Below are positions 61,701-64,000 of a stretch of 64,000 nucleotides of DNA, in pieces. The notes under the pieces were generated by a model, which was not told the origin of the DNA, ran no database searches, and saw only the letters and a program-made list of their open reading frames with translations. Position numbers and translations under genes: made by a program. Origin of the DNA: Methylobacter tundripaludum (lineage in GTDB: Bacteria; Pseudomonadota; Gammaproteobacteria; Methylococcales; Methylomonadaceae); contig NZ_PTIY01000017.1 of NCBI RefSeq assembly GCF_002934365.1, forward strand, positions 1-64,000, given 5' to 3'. The first letter of the stretch is position 1. The number at the start of each line of letters is the position of its first letter.

Positions 61701-64000
61701 CAACATTCACGGCCTGATTGTATCGACGCTGGGCGAATACGATCAGAGCCTGGCGCAAATGCCGGAGGACTTGTTCCGCGATATTTTGTCGGTCAAGCTC
61801 GATGTCAATGTGCGGGCCGTGCAGTTGTTCCAGGACGAACCGCTGGATTTTGTCGTGTTTTTTTCATCGATGGTTGCATTCGGCAGAAGCGGAGGCATGA
61901 GTGCTTACGCATCGGCCTGCGTGTTTAATGACGCATTCGCCCGGCAGCTGGCCCATGAATGGGCTTGCGCGGTCAAGGTCATCAATTGGGGCTACTGGGA
62001 TGTCGGCGGCGGTACGCGCGTTTCCGGCGCGCTGAAAAACCTGGTCGAACAGCGCGGCGTGCAACCGATCGACGCCGCGCAAGGCTTGGCGGCGTTGAAA
62101 ATCCTGCTGGGCGGGCCGATGCGGCAGCTGGCCGTGACCCGGACCGGCAAGCCGGAGTTGATAGAAACTTTCGCTAGCGATGAATGGACGGCGTGTGCGA
62201 GCGACAAATTCCCCTCCTGCATGGACAGTATTGAAACTTATCGTCCGGTACAGGCCGCGCCGGAGGAAAACCCGAGCACCGGACAGCTTAACGACTGGAT
62301 CGTAAAACTGCTGTTTGTGCAATTGCAGGCGATGGGGCTTTTCCAGCCGGGCCGCCGGGACGATCCCGAGGCAATGCGCAAGCGGGCGGGTATCCTCGAT
62401 AAATACGACCGCTGGTGGCAGGAGAGCCTGAACATCCTGCAACAACAGGGCTATCTGCGTATCGAAGGCGGCTGCTTTGTGCCGGACGAAAACGCCGGAT
62501 GCGAGTCGCAACAACAAGTGTGGCGGGACTGGAAAACCCAAAAGCAACATTACCTGAACCAGCCGGAAACCCGTACCCTGGCGGTGCTGGTCGACGACTG
62601 TCTAAGCCAGTTGCCGGAGGTGTTGCGCGGCACAACGCTGGTAACCGATGTGCTGTTCCCCAACGGCTCCATGGACAAGATCGAGGGCCTGTACAAAAAC
62701 AACCGAGTCTGCGATTACTTCAATGACGTTGTCGCCGGAGTGGCCGAGACCTATATCAGGCAACGCATCAACGACGACCCGGCAGCCAGGATACGGATTA
62801 TCGAGATCGGCGCCGGAACCGGCGGCACCACATCGACGGTGTTGCCGCACCTGAATCCGTTGCGGCAGTACATAGACGAATATTGCTATACCGATATGTC
62901 CAGGTCGTTTTTTAACCATGCCAAACTGCGTTACGGCACGGAATATCCGTACCTAAGCTACAAATTGTGCAATATCGAGCAGCCGCTGGCCCAGCAGGAC
63001 ATCGCCGTCGGCAGTTACGATATAGCCATCGCGACCAACGTGCTGCATGCGACCCGAAGCATGCGCAATACCTTGCGCAACGCCAAAGCGGCATTGCGCG
63101 GCAACGGCATTCTGGTCTTGAACGAGATCAGCGACAAGACCGTATTCGCGTCGGTATTGTTCGGCTTGATCGACGGCTGGTCGTTGGCTGAGGACGGGCA
63201 TTTGCGCATCCCCGGAAGCCCCGGACTGTTTCCTGAAAGCTGGCGGACATTGCTGCATCAGGAAGGGTTCAGGTCGGTATTGTTTCCGGCCGAAGCCGAT
63301 CATGCGCTGGGACAGCAGATTATCGTCGCGGACAGCGACGGCATGATCAGGCAGCAAGTTGCAGATCAAGGCCGGATTCAAAAACAACCCGCTCAGGCTG
63401 AAGCGGTTGCCGAGCCGGTAGCGGCAGAAGTGCAATCCGTTGATGTCGTCCAGCCTGAAACAGAAAACAAGCCGGATGCGGCCGAAACGGTGCAAAGCCT
63501 GATTCTGGATAGCCTGGCGTCAGCATTGAGCATAAGTCGGGACATGATCGAGCCGGATGTGCCGTTCTCTGACTACGGTATCGATTCGATACTAGGGGTC
63601 GGCTTTATCCAGCAGCTCAATAATGCGCTGTCCCTGTCGATGAACACCACGATCCTGTTCGATTATGCGACGGTCGAACGCCTGACCGGACACATCATCG
63701 CGGACAACCGGCACAGTATCCGCGTTGAAACCAGTCCGGCAGACGCCGCAGAAATGCGCAAACCGGCGGCAGTACCGGCGCAAGCCTCGACGCCTTTGCA
63801 TTGCGTGCTCACACGGACGGTTGAACCGGAGCCTGCGCCGCAGCCGCCAGCCCGGCAGGGGCGAGACTCGCTACAGATGGACGGTATCGCCGTGATCGGC
63901 ATGTCGGGACAGTTTCCCGGCGCGAAAAATGTCGATGAGTTTTGGCGGAACATGATTTCAGGCGTCGATCCGGTGACTGAACTGCCGGAGCATTATCTGG
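49744..64000 (+). CDS. hybrid trans-AT PKS-NRPS, 3' end outside window
   Basis: 4752 codons to the window edge, still open. Order: KS0 (C210, but Q346 in place of His), ACP (S692); C (HHIVFDG, 892-898), A, PCP (S1768); KS5 (C2017/H2153/H2193), KR, ACP (S2949); KS6 (C3235/H3370/H3410), KR, C-methyltransferase, ACP (S4615); KS7 begins about 4712. No AT domains. ATG 49744 has ggggc 7 bases upstream. A hairpin repeat is inserted in frame between S2949 ACP and KS6. The order corresponds to PedF/OnnJ-like hybrid synthases of the pederin family (my recollection of those). It should take the chain from module 3 of the first synthase. Confidence 0.95.
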   Translation, partial: MNTVQELKEIEEAILKASSAGTQPAAKCMQSQEQAPVHTGLPEPIAIIGLSGFFPKSNSVDEFWRLLDQDVSLIEEIPSSRFDWRKFYDPTGKKAGESRSKWGGFIPDIAGFDPAFFNILPGEAVTMDPRQRLLLMSAYQTFADAGYAPESLKQSKTGVFVAIQDNEYLQLLKDAGVDTGEWYAQTCLLANRISYFFDFRGASEVVDAQCPGAAVAIHRAVSALRSGEIDQALVGAANLLLRPEPFALLSDSGQLSPTDSVNSFGLHAQGHLRAEGVASLLLKPLSKALADKDSIYALIKNTAVNYNGQGGASIAAPNTDSHVELIKTCYRQVNIDPRQVRYIEAQGMGNVLADLAEWQAFNRALKEMARQQQVSLAPGMCKISTVKPMMGHMESASALGALFKVVRSMQTGVIHKIVNFTDYHPDMDRENQPCTLATETAAWPRTNVARLAGVHCYGMGGINAHLLIEEYDRSQQNKDASRDARVDGQVNQEESPVLIVLSAKSAPCLTAMVGQLYQFLVQDGQPASLSDIAFTLQVGRDALEHRIAWVVQSQHELVSGLKKYLGSAAETSGGHVYQGQAKDATAGRSHPLTGDNLHALAAYWVNGGSVSWASLYSGKNARRVRLPVYPFDKQQYWIRTDNTADTSVCADDRQTAEHRIRDYLVSMLGEALQLPPEKVNPEQHLYDFGIDSIIGMKLLRGLARTFDLEVQGRDMLEYPTIHALAHYLGRQLNRQPDQPVAGSPAVPEQSQQATGQTERFPLSEGQKGLWTLQKLVPDMSAYNIPLCFQIAQPVDVGALKQACRFLLEQYPILASAFVSQDRELIRETRTEPVLAPVSIMEQQDVSALDPEQLLEHIRTIARIPFELDSGPLLRFHLFSRGPDDNYLLLTLHHIVFDGGSFLPVVGTLLNAYQQISQGKTPTLAEAIDHYPDFVQWERKMLSGAEGQQHRAYWMQQLSGTLPGLNLFTDYPRAASSRFEGRTHSIRLDSALSGQIRTFARQQRMNLSTLFLALFNVLLHRYTGQDDIIIGMPEKGRSQERFDNAVGYFINMLPIRSRDLGQKPFAALIRDLQLTMTDALDHAAYPFPVLVSDLGIAPTEDFAPVFQVAFEYQNVFSAGDLQTFQRQFQDVLSITLIEKIAQEGEYELVLEVREGKDDFALNLKYNPTLFKPSTIARLAEHLVNLAGQAIAHPQPVPAELGMLADQEQKLLIDDWNNTAADYPAQQCFHQLFEQQARLTPNAVAVVFEQQQLSYAELDQKSTQLAKYLQQAGVEPDRLVAVCVDRSVDMMVALLGVAKSGAAWLPMDPRYPADRLGFMLQDSQASMVLTQADFRQQLHDIAVKAGRADIPVLALDSQWDGIERQAQHVDLRRQADADHLAYVIYTSGSTGVPKGVMIRHRSLTNFLLSMAKEPGFQAGDRLLAVTTYCFDIAALELLLPLVRGGCCCICASDKLNDSARLQQEIKRLQPTVIQATPSTWTLLFHGGWRNEQGVKILCGGEPLPQALKQQFAAGGSEAWNMYGPTETTIWSTVARISKDEPINIGKPIANTQVYIVDHNNRVAPIGLPGELCIGGDGLAKGYLNNPGLTAEKFIDNPFKPGSRLYRTGDLARRREDGVLEHLGRLDHQVKIRGYRIELGEIESWLNRHPEIRQSVVVAREQQGGKQLVAYYVKHSDQELSQAQLQNYLAEQLPDYMVPAIFVAVPEIPLMANGKTDRNALAAREPVIERKDSYIPPQSEIERTVLAIWQALLNIGTIGVTDGFFELGGNSVLSVMLAQRISEAFDVKFSAPDLFKYPTVQDISLFIGKAGGRETVSPAVKQASPNLSLFSTASKPRIATDVRTYPDYYQHSLAIIGMSCHLPGAKNPMQFWRNLRQGKESSTLLSVDELRNAGIAEELINNPNFVPLQYSMEGKDLFDPGFFNISPKNAAFMDPQFRMLLQHSWQAIEDAGYVAGEIPETAVFMSASNSFYKTLLHNSGAVDAADEYAAWIAGQGGTIPTMISYQLGLKGPSFSVHSNCSSSLVGLYLANQSLQLNEAKYALIGGATLFPIPGAGHVYQPGMNFSSDGHCKAFDASADGLVGGEGVAVVMVKKAIDAIEDGDHIYALVRGIAVNNDGSDKAGFYVPSVKGQADVIQKVLNATGVNPETIGYVEAHGTGTKLGDPVEVMALNEVYQRYTAKKQFCGIGSVKPNIGHLDTAAGLAGVIKVALSLQQGEIPPSINYKTPNPEIDFTSSAFRVVDKLTKWPNGSEPRRAALSSFGIGGTNAHAILEEYRSLSTRRDIATPQEPAQGDQVIVLSAKTEAQLKTYAAKLLQTIETELDTLQVRLQDLAFTLQLGREAMSWRVAFRVAGISELAGKLKRFTAGAAAIEDCFQGQAKSAGDATALPVDHEDGNDLVSLWLARGRLDKVARAWASGLDFDWSLLHRDSACRRISLPTYPFAEERYWVEATPGDSRNSKSTPFVQADAANAELIAHPLWKQKTADTTIKPPVYGRHLVMHYGLDATVRTVLQTRMQGSDCIELQPTGTTPAQRYQSVCMQVFDVIKRLAADNAQNTLIQVVLAGDGEQQLYAGLSGLLKTARLENPKMIAQLIVTGSDNSAESLAVKLTENSFCPDDSYIRYQPQRTIIDWETLASDETGLDLPWKERGVYLLTGGAGGLGLVFAEEIARQVQQATLVLVNRSELTARQLQRLETLRTKGITVVCEQADVSCEQDVDALIADIIRQFGTIDGILHGAGVIQDNFILNKSAAEFEAVLAAKVAGTVNLDSAARDLELDFFVLFSSAAAVLGSAGQADYCAANAFMDAFAHYRNEQVAAKQRRGHTLAIDWPLWQHGGMRIDTAAEQSMRQATGLVPMRSEAGIQALYRSLASGRAQTLVLEGDAASIQRLLAAGQSRIEVAPKTADLSVTVDSGTLRQNTVQQLKHLLSETVRMPSERIQAHEPMEKYGIDSIAITQLNQKLEKVFGNISKTLFYQYQTVDALAGYLAADYPDACLAWTGQSVTTAERSVERNIAELREKPSPEGEGWVRGNQNKKQNLFKSPHPNLLPEGEGVNWDASMQSSTVQEPIAIIGISGRYPQADTLEAFWENLKTGKDCISEIPPDRWPMQNFFDADPKHAVASGKSYSKWGGFLDSFADFDPLFFNISPREALTIDPQERLFLQCAWQALEDAGYTRETLRQNVGVFTGITKTGFDLYGPELWRQGRIVFPHTSFSSVANRISYCLNLHGPSMPIDTMCSSALTAIHEACQHIRHGDCDMAIAGGVNLYLHPSTYVGLCSVYMLSRDGQCKSFGKGGNGFVPGEGVGAVLLKRLSQAIKDGDPIHAIIRGSSVNHGGKTNGYTVPNPNAQAELIRDTLQKAGVDARTISYMEAHGTGTELGDPIEMTGLTEAFRHYTNETGFCALGSVKSNMGHLEAAAGMAGLSKIILQMRHGQIAPSLHARQLNPNIDFASTPFTVQQQLADWRRPTLTIDNETREFPRRAGLSSFGAGGSNAHLVIEEYIQPDVRPMPAIIRPESRAVIVLSAKTDERLNQVVTNLLGFLNENEADLHNIAYTLQVGREALDERLGLVVSSIAELKHKLAEFLDAKDDIADVCRGKIQRNKDAFVALADDEEFQDTVDKWIARGKYAKLLDFWVKGLAVDWAKLYQDKKPQRIHLPVYPFAKQRYWLDVNADNLQAPATSADDSGEVAAQQAELIMMRPVWDALTPQDCAVFPSATSRLAIVGGTDRQKQAVREQYNSAIDLAIAPGQDIQATTEQLQQLERLDHIVWIAPHCELQAVTDEQIINAQQDGVMQLFRLVKALLASGYADADLGLTVITTQALAVCDRDRVNPVHAAVHGLAGSMAKEYPTWKLRALDVAAEADWPVARMWRLPPHPQGESYARRGQDWLQQKLAPLRDAAASADVYRQQGVYVVIGGAGGLGETWSRAMIRDYQASIIWLGRSEKDAAIQAKLDALAEYGATPEYIQADARDPEAMREAYRQIKQRHGNIHGLIVSTLGEYDQSLAQMPEDLFRDILSVKLDVNVRAVQLFQDEPLDFVVFFSSMVAFGRSGGMSAYASACVFNDAFARQLAHEWACAVKVINWGYWDVGGGTRVSGALKNLVEQRGVQPIDAAQGLAALKILLGGPMRQLAVTRTGKPELIETFASDEWTACASDKFPSCMDSIETYRPVQAAPEENPSTGQLNDWIVKLLFVQLQAMGLFQPGRRDDPEAMRKRAGILDKYDRWWQESLNILQQQGYLRIEGGCFVPDENAGCESQQQVWRDWKTQKQHYLNQPETRTLAVLVDDCLSQLPEVLRGTTLVTDVLFPNGSMDKIEGLYKNNRVCDYFNDVVAGVAETYIRQRINDDPAARIRIIEIGAGTGGTTSTVLPHLNPLRQYIDEYCYTDMSRSFFNHAKLRYGTEYPYLSYKLCNIEQPLAQQDIAVGSYDIAIATNVLHATRSMRNTLRNAKAALRGNGILVLNEISDKTVFASVLFGLIDGWSLAEDGHLRIPGSPGLFPESWRTLLHQEGFRSVLFPAEADHALGQQIIVADSDGMIRQQVADQGRIQKQPAQAEAVAEPVAAEVQSVDVVQPETENKPDAAETVQSLILDSLASALSISRDMIEPDVPFSDYGIDSILGVGFIQQLNNALSLSMNTTILFDYATVERLTGHIIADNRHSIRVETSPADAAEMRKPAAVPAQASTPLHCVLTRTVEPEPAPQPPARQGRDSLQMDGIAVIGMSGQFPGAKNVDEFWRNMISGVDPVTELPEHYL
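49855..51978 (+). other. non-elongating KS0-ACP
   Basis: Residues 38-745. KS nucleophile is present but in an unusual setting (DAQCPGAAV, C210). The HGTGT motif is replaced by EAQGMGN (Q346), while GHMESAS keeps the second His (H392). Loss of the first His is the recognised signature of KS0 domains that transacylate without condensation. ACP: YDFGIDSIIG (S692). Confidence 0.85.
52015..55143 (+). other. NRPS module C-A-PCP, glycine code
   Basis: C domain HHIVFDGG. A domain: YTSGSTGVPKG, YGPTETT, YRTGDLA, NGKTDRN. The ten specificity positions read from the GrsA alignment are D1429 I1430 L1433 Q1472 L1495 G1497 M1519 I1527 W1528 K1712, one conservative change from known glycine codes (DILQLGLIWK). 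PCP: FFELGGNSVLS (S1768). No epimerisation or oxidase domain. Confidence 0.88.
55282..58698 (+). other. module KS-KR-ACP after glycine
   Basis: KS5 has HSNCSSS around C2017, unlike the DTAC/DTMC of the others, with intact HGTGT and GHLDTAAG. KR is canonical: TGGAGGLG (2652-2659), S2782, Y2795, N2799. ACP: YGIDSIAI (S2949). Predicted: adds two carbons and reduces the glycine-derived carbonyl to a hydroxyl. Confidence 0.85.
58795..58894. repeat. in-frame inverted hairpin repeat inside synthase linker
   Basis: Left half: hairpin ccctctcc/ggagaggg (58795-58814) then ttgggtgagggg. Right half: cccctcatcccaa then hairpin ccttctccc/gggagaagg (58872-58892). The halves are inverted to each other around an AT-rich core, exactly as the copies at 213-246 and 597-630 flank DUF559. 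It is translated as residues ~3017-3051, giving SPEGEGWVRG and SPHPNLLPEGEGV, and keeps the frame between ACP and KS6. Confidence 0.9.
58933..63678 (+). other. module KS-KR-cMT-ACP
   Basis: KS6 (DTMCSSA, C3235) resembles KS2 of the first synthase closely over the N-terminal half. KR: GGAGGLG (3914-3920), S4042, Y4055, but Cys4059 where Asn is usual. C-methyltransferase motif EIGAGTGG (4354-4361). ACP: YGIDSILG (S4615). The module architecture and sequence mirror module 1 of the first synthase. Predicted: hydroxyl plus mono- or gem-dimethyl alpha carbon. Confidence 0.85.
63877..64000 (+). other. start of next KS (KS7), truncated by window
   Basis: Residues from about 4712: MDGIAVIGMSGQFPGAKNVD is the N-terminus of a further ketosynthase; the window ends about 40 residues in. 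At least one more module follows. Confidence 0.9.

Overview
This 64 kb window reads as a bacterial chromosome segment, most likely from a gammaproteobacterium. That placement rests on general gene-family character and moderate GC, not on any rRNA or marker gene; no rRNA or tRNA was seen. It has an ordinary accessory/housekeeping part (about 1-16,000) and a large trans-acyltransferase polyketide/non-ribosomal peptide cluster (16,654 to beyond the right edge).

Region 1-16 kb: a DUF559-type nuclease gene framed by hairpin repeats, a type III restriction-like helicase/nuclease, a stunted HipA-like fragment, a four-gene polar amino-acid ABC transporter operon (lipoprotein, permease, ATPase, permease), a Sel1-repeat secreted protein, a DUF1993 protein, a dynamin-like GTPase next to an Hsp70-like ATPase, a small membrane protein, a cupin, and a pair of K+ channel/RCK genes. 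A 730-base gap then leads into the cluster.

Region 16.6-64 kb: two giant assembly-line genes surround a block of trans-acting and tailoring genes. The first (16654-31620) reads GNAT-ACP / KS-KR-cMT-ACP / KS-ECH-ECH-ACP-ACP / KS-KR-ACP. The second (49744 to past the window end) reads KS0-ACP / C-A(Gly)-PCP / KS-KR-ACP / KS-KR-cMT-ACP / KS... . Neither has an in-line AT; a stand-alone malonyl-AT and a PedC-like acyl hydrolase are encoded between them. Also between them are a PfaD-type enoyl reductase, a luciferase-like flavin oxygenase, a PhyH-type dioxygenase, a Baeyer-Villiger-type flavin monooxygenase, an SDR, three SAM methyltransferases, two paralogous putative 2-oxoglutarate oxygenases and a peptide-type ABC exporter.

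How the genes work together: the domain order matches, almost carbon for carbon, what is needed to build the pederin/onnamide/mycalamide core. This is an acetyl starter; a C-methylated hydroxyl unit; a beta-branch (exomethylene) unit on Trp-marked tandem ACPs; a further C2 unit; glycine as source of the N-acyl aminal; then a ketoreduced unit and a (gem-)methylated ketoreduced unit for the second tetrahydropyran. The oxygenases and O-methyltransferases suit the hydroxyl/methoxy decorations. The HMG-synthase cassette needed for beta-branching is not in the window. The most unexpected structural feature is a 100-base inverted hairpin repeat inserted in frame in a linker of the second synthase; its two halves are the same repeat, in the same orientation, that brackets the DUF559 gene 58 kb upstream.
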